Shown here piece after piece: positions 9,844-19,668 of a DNA stretch of 64,000 nucleotides; positions within the stretch are counted from its first letter, which is position 1; each line of letters opens with the position of its first letter. Source of the DNA: Anaerolineae bacterium (GTDB taxonomy: Bacteria > Chloroflexota > Anaerolineae > Aggregatilineales > Phototrophicaceae). The stretch is taken from NCBI GenBank assembly GCA_022820665.1, contig JAJEFB010000015.1:90281-154280 (forward strand), read 5' to 3'. The position numbers and the translations under genes are program-made. The notes beneath the pieces are model-generated. The model saw only the letters and a list, made by a program, of their open reading frames with translations. It was not told where the DNA came from and searched no databases.

Positions 9844-10755
9844 TTGGTTACAACCCTGCGGCAAATTAGTTGCCTCCTCATCTTTGCGTTGCTCTTGACA
9901 GCCTGCCGACAGCAAAGCCTGTCTTCCAGCGACATAAGTCTCGATGTCTCTGTCAACGGGCTGCTGGTGGGCCAGTCCCAAATAATCGTCAGCGTTCACG
10001 ACAAAAATGGCAATTCGATTGACAAACCGGGCGCTATTGAATTGCGCGGCGATATGGATCATGCCGGCATGGCGCCGGTCTTCGCCGAATCCAGTGAAGC
10101 GATCAATGGCGTTTTCACCTTGCCATTTGAGTGGACGATGGCCGGTATCTGGATCCTGGAAGCCAATCTGACCTTGGATTCGGGCGAACGGGTTACGGAA
10201 AGTTTCCGCTACGAGGTCCTCTCGCAAGCCGGTGATCACGAGATCTCGAACATGGATCACAGTGGAGGGGACCACCAGGCAACGGAAGGGGCTGGTCACA
10301 GTAACGCGAACGGCGAATCCAGCGCTGTCTACATGCAAATTGACAACAGCGGCGCTTCAGCCGTCGCCATTGCCGCGGCCAACACCGCCGCTGCCCATCA
10401 GGTCGAGTTTCACCGCAGTGTCATCGTCGACGACATTGCGAGGATGGAAGCTGTCGAGACGCTGGTCATCCCCGCTGGCGAGAGGATTGAGCTCCGCCCG
10501 GGCGGCTTGCACATCATGTTGCGACAACTGAAGACCGACTTGAAACCCGGCGCCAGCATCGGTCTGCACCTGGAGTTGGCAACCGGCGAGATGATCCAAC
10601 TGACTATTCCAATCTTGAATATGCTCATGGATGAAGACCCGGGGGCAACTGCGGCTGGCGACCTGGTCTTTAGCAAGCTCTGGGCGCGCCCCGCCAATGC
10701 CAGCGCCACAGGTGAGCGTGCCGACAAAGCGGCCAAGCCCGGGACCAAGGAATGA
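9844..10755 (+). CDS. Lipoprotein with FixH/YtkA-like and PCu(A)C copper-chaperone domains
   Basis: This 303-residue protein begins with a lipoprotein signal ending in LLTAC (Cys about 21). A beta-sandwich of about 105 residues follows, resembling YtkA/FixH-like domains (LDVSVNGLLVGQSQIIVSV, DMDHAGMAP). Then comes a linker rich in His and Met, then a PCu(A)C (DUF461) domain at about 165-270. The copper motif is visible: HQVEFHRS with later Met, IPAGERIELRPGGLHIML. Such chaperones deliver Cu(I) to the CuA site of cytochrome oxidase outside the membrane. The only start that keeps the signal peptide is TTG at 9844, since an in-frame stop lies just before it. It is translated right after the membrane protein gene. 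Confidence 0.85.
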   Translation: MVTTLRQISCLLIFALLLTACRQQSLSSSDISLDVSVNGLLVGQSQIIVSVHDKNGNSIDKPGAIELRGDMDHAGMAPVFAESSEAINGVFTLPFEWTMAGIWILEANLTLDSGERVTESFRYEVLSQAGDHEISNMDHSGGDHQATEGAGHSNANGESSAVYMQIDNSGASAVAIAAANTAAAHQVEFHRSVIVDDIARMEAVETLVIPAGERIELRPGGLHIMLRQLKTDLKPGASIGLHLELATGEMIQLTIPILNMLMDEDPGATAAGDLVFSKLWARPANASATGERADKAAKPGTKE

Positions 10756-10806
10756 ACCGGCATCAGGACATGAGACTGGATGCGGCAAGTTTTTTTCAAA
10801 CCCGGC

Positions 10807-13800
10807 TTATAGCCTCCCAAGCCAACGCGCCAACCGAAACCCGCGCATACCCTCGGGCATCAGCGCAAGCAGCGCCGCGCCTTCTTCAGCATCCAAAGGG
10901 CGTAAGATGATGAGTATCAACGCGTACACAAGCGTTGCAATCGCCAGGACAAGTAAGCCTTGACCGAATACCATCATCACCAAGAACATGACCACGAATG
11001 CCGCTAAGGGACGCCACAGCAAACTGACCACCCTCAGCCCCGGCAGCGATCCGCGCAGCAGATAAATGAATGGCAAAAACAGAACCACTTCGGAAGCAAT
11101 GGTAGCGATCGCCGCTGCCTGAAAGCCGTATTGCGGGATGAATATCAGATTGGCGGCGATGTTGAATATGACCGCGACCCCAAAGGCGCGCGTGATCAGT
11201 CGCTGCCGTCCCAGCGCGACCAGCCCGTACTGCATCAAGCTGTTCATCCAGCCGAAAGGAATGCTCCAGATCATCAATTGCAATGCGATCGCGCCGTCCG
11301 GCACATACCTGGCGCCGCCCAAGATCAGCGTTAATGGTTCAGCCAATACAGTGAATATCATGGACAGGGGCAAGGTAATGGCGAACAGCAATTTGATGCC
11401 AAAAGTGCAACTGCGCGTTAATGCCGAGAGGTTTTCTTGTGCCTGACGCGACATCACCGGGAACAGCGCCTGTGTGAAAAAGGCCGGCACGATGTTGATC
11501 GCCAGCAGCCACTTATAGGCTGTGCTGTATTGGGCGACGGTTTCCGCGCCTTTGATCGCTTGCAATATGACGATATCGATCTGGAAAAAGATCGTGGCCA
11601 GGAAGTGATTGAGCATCAAGGGGAAACTTTCGCCCACCATTTCGCCGATCAATTTGCGATCTGGCAGCCGTTGAGCGATTTTGCCGATCAAGCGCCGTCC
11701 CGCCCATACAAGAACCAGTAGCGTCAAGATATTGTTGAAGATGCTGACTGTCGCCAAACCAACGATGCCATGCCCCAGCAAGAGCGCGATAACCCCAAAG
11801 ATCGCCTTATTGACGGTTGTAATAGTGGCGATGGCCGCCGGTTTTTCTGCCTGTTCGTTAGCATAGAAGAGCGATGTCATGCCCTTGGACAAGCTGGCGG
11901 GGAACAAGCCCAGGTAGAGCAAGCCGATCGCGGTCAGACCCTCCACGCTAATTGCCTCCACTCCCGAGCTTTGCCACAGCAGCAATGCGCCAGCCAACAT
12001 CGGCGCGCCGACAAGACTCAAAAACAGACGAAAGAACGACGTATTGTAGAAATAATGGCCGGCGCGGCTCTTGCGCTGAGAGGCTTCGCGGATCAGAAAC
12101 AGATCCAAGCCAAAATTCGTAAAAATGTCGAACCAGACGAACAAGACCACCGCAAAACTGTAAATGCCAATCTCAAACGGTTGCAGCAGCCTGTACATCA
12201 CTATGGCAAAAGCCATATCAATACCGCGATTGAACAAATTGAGAATGATTGGCGCCAGGCTATTCCGCGCGACTTTGGCTACGCTCGACGAACCCTCGGT
12301 ATTCATGCCAATATAAGCCCGCCAAAACCAGGCGCCGAATAATAGCACTGTCAAAACGACGCAGATCGTCGAGGCAAACATGCCCAGATGTACGCTTGCC
12401 GGGCTGTATACCAGCCTCACCGTCCAATGTCCCGCCGACAATTCCACTCCCTGAAAGTTCGCCAGCACCAGACGCACCGCCAATCCAAACTCCGCCGATT
12501 CTCCGCTTCCCCAAGGGCGGGCAAAGGCGCGCCAACCGGGGGCATAACTCTCGCTGATCACCAGCCAGCTCGCTTCATCCAGGCTTACGTCAACGAATTT
12601 TTCACGCGCGGTATCGCGGGAGATTGATGCCGGCTGATATTTGGGGATATGCAAGGTAGAACTAGTATTGGTGAATTCGCCAAATCTGAAGCCCCCGCCC
12701 GGTTCGGCAAGCCAGCGGGGATCCCAGTCGTCTTTGGCAACTGCGAAAGCCCGCGGCATAAAAGACTCGTTCTCCCAAATGGTTACCGCTTCGTCGGCGT
12801 AAACGGTCTTCCAACCAGTCGGGGGGCTTTGCCAGTCGCGCGGGGTCAAAACATAGCGGATATTAAGCAAATTGAAGAGATCGGCGGCGAGCGCAGCTTC
12901 ATATCCGCCGGCATGATTCCAATCCGGCAAGGTATAGACCGGTGATATCTGATTGTGGTCTAAAAAACGCTGTGGCTGTAGGGCGCGCATGGTCGCCACA
13001 TACCTGGCGGGTATGATGCTGTCGTAGCCGCGGACATCGTCCAGTCCATAGCTCATGCTCACATTGGGACTAAGAATGGGCGGCTGCTCCGGATCAGCTT
13101 CCAGGCTCGTTATTCGAAAGTGCCCATCTTGGCCCTGCAAGTACTCTATCGCCGGCGGTGTGAACTCTAGGAGCAGCGGATCGCTGGCAGGATTGAAACC
13201 GTAACTCGCGATGAACAAATCGATGGCGGTAATCACCAAGGCGAGAGCCATCCAGACGCGTGATCGCCAACGCGCCGCCCAGAGGAATATCACCCCGCTG
13301 GAAAGCAAGACTACCGACAGCACGACGAACTGCGGAAGCTGATAGCTGTAAAACATGCGTCCGTCAGCAAAAGCCCTGTCAGCTCCGGCCAATTCTTCGA
13401 CGATCCTGTCAAAGAGCGGCTGCAATTGTTCGAAGCTGTTGTAACTGTAGACCGCTCCGCCCAAAACTGCCCCACCAAGCGTCAAAATCAGCAGCCCCAG
13501 AACACCGATCGGGAACACGGTACGGCGTCGCTCTGCCAATAGATGAAGACCAATCCCCGACATGGCCGCAATTGCCATAGTCAGTATGTACACCCATCGA
13601 AACGGTGAATTCAACTGATTCATGCCTGGCAGGTTAAACACAAAGGCATAGGTAGGCGCCCCGAACATGAAAGACAGCGCCGACAACGCGATCAATGTCA
13701 AAGCGATGACGATTCCAGCGAATTGCCAGCGCCTTATGCCAGCAAAAAACGCGTAAGCCGCAAGGATCAAGGGCAATATACCCAGGTAAAGCGCGCTTTC

Positions 13801-14901
13801 CACATAGTTCTTGATGCTCCAATTGATGTAATCAATGGATTGCCCGGCGACATCCCTTAAGTCGCTGACGCGTTCCATCGTGAATACGTCGACATAACTA
13901 TGGTGGGTGGGGTTGCCGTAGAAGTTCGGAAGCAGAAACTGCAATATGTCGCGCCGCTTAAGCGCATAATCCAACACCGCCTCGAGGCTGTCGCGCTCGG
14001 CGCGCCAATTGCTCCCCGCGAATTCGACCAAGGGCGCCAACTGCAGCCCGGCCAAACCGGTTCCCAGCAGCACGATCAATAGCAACCAGATCGCATTCTT
14101 CACCGCCCAGCGAAAGGGAACGGCTCCATAGATTTTCCAACGTCCAGCAACTTCATAGAGCAGACGCAAGCTCGCATAGACCAAGGTGGTCATCATCGTA
14201 TATATGGAAACTTCAATATGCCCGGCGAGGATATTACAGGCAATCGCAACCGCCCCAATCACAACCCAGGGAATAGCGGTGCCGCGGAAGATCCACAAGG
14301 CGCGGCCGCGCAGGATGTTCTCGACCATCCAAAGAGCCAGCGGCAACCAGACGGCGCCGGCGGCCACCATGGGGAAGAGCGCGCTCGCGATCAGGAATCC
14401 CGACAACTGATAGATCAAGCCCGCCAGCGCCGCGCCGAAGCGATTGCTGCCCAAACTCCGCAAGTAACCAGCCATGAATATGCCAGCCATCCAGAGGCTA
14501 AGCACGATGAACCAGCCGTAAGCGCTGCTCAAGGGCAGCACATAATAAATAATGCTGAGTGGATACAAAGCGGAATGCTGCCCCGCCGCCCAGAAAGGCA
14601 CACCGGCAAAAAGATGCGGGTTCCAAAGCGGGATTTCCCCTTGAGAGATCTGCTCCCGGATGAACGACTTCCACTGGTAATTCTGCAGCACCATGTCCGA
14701 GATCAAGTGATTGTGCGGCACGGCGGGCGCGCCGACGACTTCGCGGTAGGCGGCGTGCGGCAGAAACTGATAGAGATTCTCGGTTGGCAGCAGCGTACGG
14801 TCGCCCAAAGTTTGCTGATGGAACATCAACAGCGGAGATACCAACAAAAATAAGATCAGGCTCAGATCCGGAAGGATGCGGCGCCACAGGTCCCTTGTCA
14901 T
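10807..14901 (-). CDS. YfhO-family membrane protein fused to an oligosaccharide flippase
   Basis: One uninterrupted 1364-residue frame joins two normally separate membrane proteins. Residues 1 to about 860 are YfhO-like: a GT-C-type array of membrane helices, the loop motif IPLWNPHLFAGVPFWA, GHIEVSIYT, and a large extracytoplasmic domain (GYDSIIPARY, NIRYVLT, ENESFMPRAF, SESYAPGWRA). Residues from about 866 are a Wzx/MATE-like polysaccharide flippase of about 14 helices (ARNSLAPIILNLFNRGID, LDLFLIREASQR, VPAFFTQALFPVMSR). An internal ATG at 12304-12306 marks the junction and might allow the flippase to be made alone, but no good ribosome site precedes it. Both halves handle lipid-linked glycans, so the fusion suggests coupled modification and export of a surface polymer. 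Confidence 0.88.
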   Translation of the reverse strand: MTRDLWRRILPDLSLILFLLVSPLLMFHQQTLGDRTLLPTENLYQFLPHAAYREVVGAPAVPHNHLISDMVLQNYQWKSFIREQISQGEIPLWNPHLFAGVPFWAAGQHSALYPLSIIYYVLPLSSAYGWFIVLSLWMAGIFMAGYLRSLGSNRFGAALAGLIYQLSGFLIASALFPMVAAGAVWLPLALWMVENILRGRALWIFRGTAIPWVVIGAVAIACNILAGHIEVSIYTMMTTLVYASLRLLYEVAGRWKIYGAVPFRWAVKNAIWLLLIVLLGTGLAGLQLAPLVEFAGSNWRAERDSLEAVLDYALKRRDILQFLLPNFYGNPTHHSYVDVFTMERVSDLRDVAGQSIDYINWSIKNYVESALYLGILPLILAAYAFFAGIRRWQFAGIVIALTLIALSALSFMFGAPTYAFVFNLPGMNQLNSPFRWVYILTMAIAAMSGIGLHLLAERRRTVFPIGVLGLLILTLGGAVLGGAVYSYNSFEQLQPLFDRIVEELAGADRAFADGRMFYSYQLPQFVVLSVVLLSSGVIFLWAARWRSRVWMALALVITAIDLFIASYGFNPASDPLLLEFTPPAIEYLQGQDGHFRITSLEADPEQPPILSPNVSMSYGLDDVRGYDSIIPARYVATMRALQPQRFLDHNQISPVYTLPDWNHAGGYEAALAADLFNLLNIRYVLTPRDWQSPPTGWKTVYADEAVTIWENESFMPRAFAVAKDDWDPRWLAEPGGGFRFGEFTNTSSTLHIPKYQPASISRDTAREKFVDVSLDEASWLVISESYAPGWRAFARPWGSGESAEFGLAVRLVLANFQGVELSAGHWTVRLVYSPASVHLGMFASTICVVLTVLLFGAWFWRAYIGMNTEGSSSVAKVARNSLAPIILNLFNRGIDMAFAIVMYRLLQPFEIGIYSFAVVLFVWFDIFTNFGLDLFLIREASQRKSRAGHYFYNTSFFRLFLSLVGAPMLAGALLLWQSSGVEAISVEGLTAIGLLYLGLFPASLSKGMTSLFYANEQAEKPAAIATITTVNKAIFGVIALLLGHGIVGLATVSIFNNILTLLVLVWAGRRLIGKIAQRLPDRKLIGEMVGESFPLMLNHFLATIFFQIDIVILQAIKGAETVAQYSTAYKWLLAINIVPAFFTQALFPVMSRQAQENLSALTRSCTFGIKLLFAITLPLSMIFTVLAEPLTLILGGARYVPDGAIALQLMIWSIPFGWMNSLMQYGLVALGRQRLITRAFGVAVIFNIAANLIFIPQYGFQAAAIATIASEVVLFLPFIYLLRGSLPGLRVVSLLWRPLAAFVVMFLVMMVFGQGLLVLAIATLVYALILIILRPLDAEEGAALLALMPEGMRGFRLARWLGRL

Positions 14902-15246
14902 CGGATAGATTCGGAACTCCGTCCTAAGCTGCTGCGCTACCCCAATAGAAGCAACAACTGTTTGTTATACACAGGCGCGTTAATATGCGCTAGTCAGAGG
15001 AATTGCCACATAGATATCCCAAGTTTCTGTCATTATATCCCAAAAAACAGAGCCTATATCCCTTGCGCGTCCCCAGAATCGGCATACAATGAAAGACGTT
15101 CGACCTGCTGCGGCAGGCGATTTTGCAGCGAAACGCGTCCCAGGAATCCGTTTTTTCTCGTCACGCCAATCTCACCGTCACATAACGAGAGCCGAGCCAT
15201 CGAACGTTTTTCTGGCTGAATTAGTCCGACTGTTTGGAACAGACCC
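14902..15246. other. Spacer between divergent surface and kinase-like genes
   Basis: About 345 bases separate two divergently transcribed large genes, so both promoters should lie here. I see no convincing promoter pair, hairpin or conserved small gene. Confidence 0.4.
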
Positions 15247-18200
15247 ATGGCGGACAGCTTATTCGACAACCGCTACCGCTACAATTTCATATATCCGCGC
15301 GGGCGCTCCGGCGAGACTTTGCGCGCGGTGGACACAGCGACTGACGACCGTCCCGTAGTGATTAAGCGCCCCGCGCCCAACGACGCGCCACCCATCCGCG
15401 CTGGCCAAGAAGTCAGCATCGTCAACGAACGCGAAGCGTTATCCCGCCTCGCCGGCCATCCAACTTTAACTGAACTGGTTGGCAGCGGGCAATTCTTCGT
15501 TGGCGGCATCCCGCACCAATACATCGTGATGGAACGCGCGGAAGGCATTATCGTCGCCGATGAAGTCGTCCGGCTTGCCGCGCAAAACGAACGTCTGCCA
15601 GAACTGGAAATGCTGGAAATTGTCGACCGACTCATCCACCTGTTGCAAGCCGCGCATGATAAAGACATTGTCTATAACGATGTCGATGCCAAGCATCTCT
15701 TTTGGAATCGAGAAAACTATACGCTTAAGGTAATTGATTGGGGCAATGCGGTTTTCCTTGAGGGCGATGAAGCAACTTCGCAAGGTATCAGCCGCCAGAC
15801 CGACATTTACCAAGTCGGAGAGTTGCTGTATTTCATCTTGTCTGGCGGGCACAGGGTAGATGTCCCGCGCGATGCCGGGCACGATTTCAGGCTGGACTTT
15901 CATCAAGATGCCCAGAATGTCAACCAACGCCTGCAAGAAATCGTCAGCAAAGCCGTACATCCCAACCTGCGCTTTCGCTATACGTCCTTGAAAGCGCTAA
16001 ATGCCGACCTGTCACGTTACCGCACTCCCTTGGAACACGTTCGCAACGCGATCGTATCTCGTACCATTACCAGGCTCAAGAATCCCAATCTCAGCCGCAA
16101 CGAACTGGTTACGCTGCAAAACCAACTTGAATCGGCGATTCGTCAAAACCCCGCCTATCCGGTCGCCCGCTCCACCCACTCGGACATTGTTGACCGCCTG
16201 CGCGATTTGGAGGTCTCTGCTGATCTAGATGCCGTAAAAATATATATGGGCAATGGCAACTGGTCCCGGGCAGCGGAGTTGCTCAACGACATGCGCGAGC
16301 GCACTGGAACCAAGACTTCCGGTATTGTGCACCTCCTGCTGGACTGGTGCATGCTTTTGATCGATGCGCAACTGGACGAGATTCCAGCCGCCATCCCGGA
16401 AAGCACGGTGTTGCTCTTCGAGTACAAGCCCGATAAAGCAGCTAATGCGCTGATGGTCGACCGCCCGGACGCCCTCAGCACGCGCGAGTTACAGTGGCAA
16501 TTGGCAGAGCGCGTTTCCGCGCGCTTTTCCGAAATCTTGCTGTTGCGGCCCAATATCAGTCGGCTGGATAATGCTGTTCGTCAACTGGGCGCCGAGGGCA
16601 TCCCCGTAGAGGAGTTAAGTGCCATATTACGCGGCATCGTTCGCATCCTGGATCAGACGGAGGAAATGGACAAACCCGGCGCTGCTGAATTGCGCGATAT
16701 CTATGGCGAGGTGGTCGAGAGCATAAGTTCGCTCAGCTCGAAGCTGCAAACGCTCAGCCTGCAGCACGAATTCTCCGAACGCCGTCTGCCGCTTAATGCG
16801 CTGACTCGCGCTCTCAACGCCGCTATGGCGCTCGCGGACAATATGCACGTCATCGGCAAGCAAGCCGCGAACAACCCGCGCGATGCGCTCACCGCTCTCG
16901 ATGCCAGCCGCGCCATTGACCCGCCTAATCCGGTCTGGGACCAAATCGAGGATTCACTCAGCCATCTATATGAGATCCTGCAAACCAGTCAAACCTTCGT
17001 ACCGGCAGTTGATGGTTCCGATTTGTCCAAATGGTTGGGGGAAAAGCGCGACGAACTCGCGCCATTCTCCGAACATCTCTTTGACAACATGCTGAGCGAA
17101 ATGCTGGAAAACATCCAAGCCGCCCAAGTAGCCTGGCAACGCTATCAAGATGTCATCGTCTCGGGCAACAAGAACGAAGCGCTCAACGTCTTGGCCACAG
17201 CCGCGAAATCGGTCTCTACCATCAGCCCGACGCTATCCAGTTGGTTTGATCAGCTTTATAGCGTGATAGAAGGCGCCAATTATGTGGAACGCCATTCCGT
17301 TCCGGGCCATCTGGGACGGACGCTGGCCGATGGATGGGCGGCTTTTGACAATGGGCAATTGGCGGATGCGGAACGCCTCGGCCAGCAAGCGATAGAAATC
17401 GCGCGCAGCGACAACGAGCAAGCCATCGCCGACCGCCTCTTTAGGCTGTCCCATATCCTGCGTGAATGGGTCGAACGCAACGGCGTCGAAAGCGAAAGCC
17501 GCACGCAAAAGGCCCTGCTGGATATCGAACACCTCTACACAGAAGAAGAAGACCAAGCCATTGGCGACTTCGCCAGCCAAATGCCCAGTACAGACACCTA
17601 TCTCAAAGCGATGGGCCAGGGTCTCGTACAAGCCTTCGGCAATAGCAACTCCGCGTCGCTGCGCATACTCTTCGCTCAATATGTGCTTTGTGGCGTCCTG
17701 GACGCCCATGATGGCATTATGGAAGACGCGCGCTTCTGGCGGGCGGCGGCGGACCGCGCCTTGCCCGAGTCAGAAGACCGTCAACCTGCCATGCGCAAAT
17801 TGGATGGATTCATAGAGCGGCGACAAGCATTGTTGGAGGCGCAAAGCCTGCTTGATTCCGTAAACGACAAGCAGGCGCTCGAGCAAATCGATGAGATCGT
17901 TAAACAACTTGAAGAAAACCCGCAGGAGCGTTTGCTGGCGCCCGGCGTTCACAGTCTGCGAACGCTGGAAGCGGCGGTACAGGATTGGGCAAGCGCCGAG
18001 TTCCGCGCGGCCGGCAGCAAGATTGAGGCTGTGCTGCGCGCGATCACCGAAACCGAGACCAACGCGAACATTACGCTAACTGGTTATCGCGACTGGATGA
18101 TGGAATTGCAGAAAGCGCTAGCGGAGTTGAGCGTCAAACGACGTGGCTTGCTGCAAGATATAGATCGCCAATCCGACGAACCGCAAGCGTCGATACGAGA

Positions 18201-19605
18201 GGCCATCCACACCCAGGCGAAATTGACGGACGAGTTGCTGGGGCAGCCACATGCGCAATCCATGCTGTCCTGGCGCGATACCTACGAGCAATTCCTGGAC
18301 ATCTACACCAGCAACATGCGCCGCAGCCAAAAGCTCGACGACATGAACGAATTGTTCAAAGCGCTGTTTATCGAACGCAATCCGGCTTATGCTCTCTTCC
18401 GCCATTGGTATCGCCTGGTCGAAAGCTCGCCGGAAGACCCCGAAACCGAGATTGAGTCCTTGCTGGACGCGGATGATGGAGCTTCGTCCGAAGCCGTCGC
18501 CGAGCTGGAACCGGCTGGCGCGGATCTGCCCGCCGCCATAAGCAATGGCAAGCGCGCCGGCATGAGCCGACTGCTATTCAACATGGCTGCTGTCGTCGGC
18601 GTCGTCCTCGTTGTCGGCGGCTTGATTTCGCTGTCCGCCGATGGCAATCTCGAAAGTCTCTTGGCCGACATAGCCCCGAATCCCACCGAGACCGCTTTGC
18701 CAAGCAAAACTGTGCCGGCGGTTACCATCGTCGCTCAAGAGGCGATAGATAGGGCTGGTGAAGAGAAGGTCAAAAGCGAATCAGACAAAGCGAAGACTGA
18801 TGCGAGGGCAGCGTTGGCGGTTGCGGATTCACAGGACGCGCCGGGTAGCGACGACGTTGAGAAGCAGAACGATGTCGCGCCTGCCAAAACTGAGCTGCCG
18901 GAGCCCACCGACATACCGGAGCCAACAGCGACGGATCTGCCGTCCGCCACACCTGTGCCCACGCAGACACCTTTGCCTACCTTAACTCCCACGCCCCCAT
19001 TGCCGCCTGAAGGACTTCGTGGCGCGCAAAGCCTGCTCGATCTATACCACAACTCGCTCGCCTCGCCCTTCTGGAACCAAGAACGCTTCTCATCGCAAGA
19101 CGGGTCCTGGCGGCTCGGTATCGCTAGCCAGACTGACGGCGAAACCGCCTTTCATTTCCCGCCGCCAGATCTGCTCGACAGCCAATACGGCAACCAAGCG
19201 CCACGACGGATCAGCCGCATAGAAGCCGATCTTACGCTGCGTAGCTTCAACCCGGCCGTAGTCAGCGGCGAAGACGTATACTTTGGCATCCTGTTCCAAA
19301 GCACGGGCGGGGGAGAAAACGCAGGGATTCAAGTGCAGGCCATCGGCCCCAACGTGATCAACCTCGCGCTCTATGCCAATAACCAAGCGGATTTCGTCAG
19401 CCAACGCTCGGTCAACGCCGTCATCGCGCGCTTGCGCCTGGACCGCGATCCCCTCACGGGTATCATCTTCGCCTACTTCAATGATTCGCAGATTGGAGCG
19501 GGCATTCCCTTTGTCGCGCCCGACGCGGAAGTGGTGCCGGTCATCTTCGTCAAAGACGGCGGCGTCGTCGTTGGCGTATCTTCCTGGAGCATCACTTTGG
19601 CTTAG
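15247..19605 (+). CDS. Giant kinase-like membrane protein with an extracellular beta domain
   Basis: 1452 residues. Residues about 5-260 are a protein-kinase fold: VVIKR supplies the ATP lysine and VMERAEG fits the hinge. The catalytic loop reads VYNDVDAKHLFW instead of HRDxKxxN, followed by VIDWGN in place of DFG and by QTDIYQVG. The catalytic Asp is kept, but the usual loop Lys and Asn are Asp and His, so activity is uncertain. About 850 mostly helical residues follow. Then come a single membrane segment (about 1112-1131), a charged then Pro/Thr-rich stalk (about 1216-1256), and a C-terminal beta-rich domain of about 190 residues resembling LamG/glucanase-like sandwiches. It is probably a transmembrane signalling protein; the ligand is unknown. 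Confidence 0.75.
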   Translation: MADSLFDNRYRYNFIYPRGRSGETLRAVDTATDDRPVVIKRPAPNDAPPIRAGQEVSIVNEREALSRLAGHPTLTELVGSGQFFVGGIPHQYIVMERAEGIIVADEVVRLAAQNERLPELEMLEIVDRLIHLLQAAHDKDIVYNDVDAKHLFWNRENYTLKVIDWGNAVFLEGDEATSQGISRQTDIYQVGELLYFILSGGHRVDVPRDAGHDFRLDFHQDAQNVNQRLQEIVSKAVHPNLRFRYTSLKALNADLSRYRTPLEHVRNAIVSRTITRLKNPNLSRNELVTLQNQLESAIRQNPAYPVARSTHSDIVDRLRDLEVSADLDAVKIYMGNGNWSRAAELLNDMRERTGTKTSGIVHLLLDWCMLLIDAQLDEIPAAIPESTVLLFEYKPDKAANALMVDRPDALSTRELQWQLAERVSARFSEILLLRPNISRLDNAVRQLGAEGIPVEELSAILRGIVRILDQTEEMDKPGAAELRDIYGEVVESISSLSSKLQTLSLQHEFSERRLPLNALTRALNAAMALADNMHVIGKQAANNPRDALTALDASRAIDPPNPVWDQIEDSLSHLYEILQTSQTFVPAVDGSDLSKWLGEKRDELAPFSEHLFDNMLSEMLENIQAAQVAWQRYQDVIVSGNKNEALNVLATAAKSVSTISPTLSSWFDQLYSVIEGANYVERHSVPGHLGRTLADGWAAFDNGQLADAERLGQQAIEIARSDNEQAIADRLFRLSHILREWVERNGVESESRTQKALLDIEHLYTEEEDQAIGDFASQMPSTDTYLKAMGQGLVQAFGNSNSASLRILFAQYVLCGVLDAHDGIMEDARFWRAAADRALPESEDRQPAMRKLDGFIERRQALLEAQSLLDSVNDKQALEQIDEIVKQLEENPQERLLAPGVHSLRTLEAAVQDWASAEFRAAGSKIEAVLRAITETETNANITLTGYRDWMMELQKALAELSVKRRGLLQDIDRQSDEPQASIREAIHTQAKLTDELLGQPHAQSMLSWRDTYEQFLDIYTSNMRRSQKLDDMNELFKALFIERNPAYALFRHWYRLVESSPEDPETEIESLLDADDGASSEAVAELEPAGADLPAAISNGKRAGMSRLLFNMAAVVGVVLVVGGLISLSADGNLESLLADIAPNPTETALPSKTVPAVTIVAQEAIDRAGEEKVKSESDKAKTDARAALAVADSQDAPGSDDVEKQNDVAPAKTELPEPTDIPEPTATDLPSATPVPTQTPLPTLTPTPPLPPEGLRGAQSLLDLYHNSLASPFWNQERFSSQDGSWRLGIASQTDGETAFHFPPPDLLDSQYGNQAPRRISRIEADLTLRSFNPAVVSGEDVYFGILFQSTGGGENAGIQVQAIGPNVINLALYANNQADFVSQRSVNAVIARLRLDRDPLTGIIFAYFNDSQIGAGIPFVAPDAEVVPVIFVKDGGVVVGVSSWSITLA

Positions 19606-19640
19606 CAAGCCTCCGAGATATTAAAGACGCGCAACCGGGT

Positions 19641-19668
19641 GTTGTTTGTATTCCAGAGTACAAACAAC
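19641..19668 (+). terminator. Hairpin downstream of the kinase-like gene
   Basis: A perfect 10-bp inverted repeat (19641-19650 with 19659-19668, 8-base loop) lies 36 bases past the stop codon. No U-run follows, so it is a possible but not canonical terminator. Confidence 0.45.
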
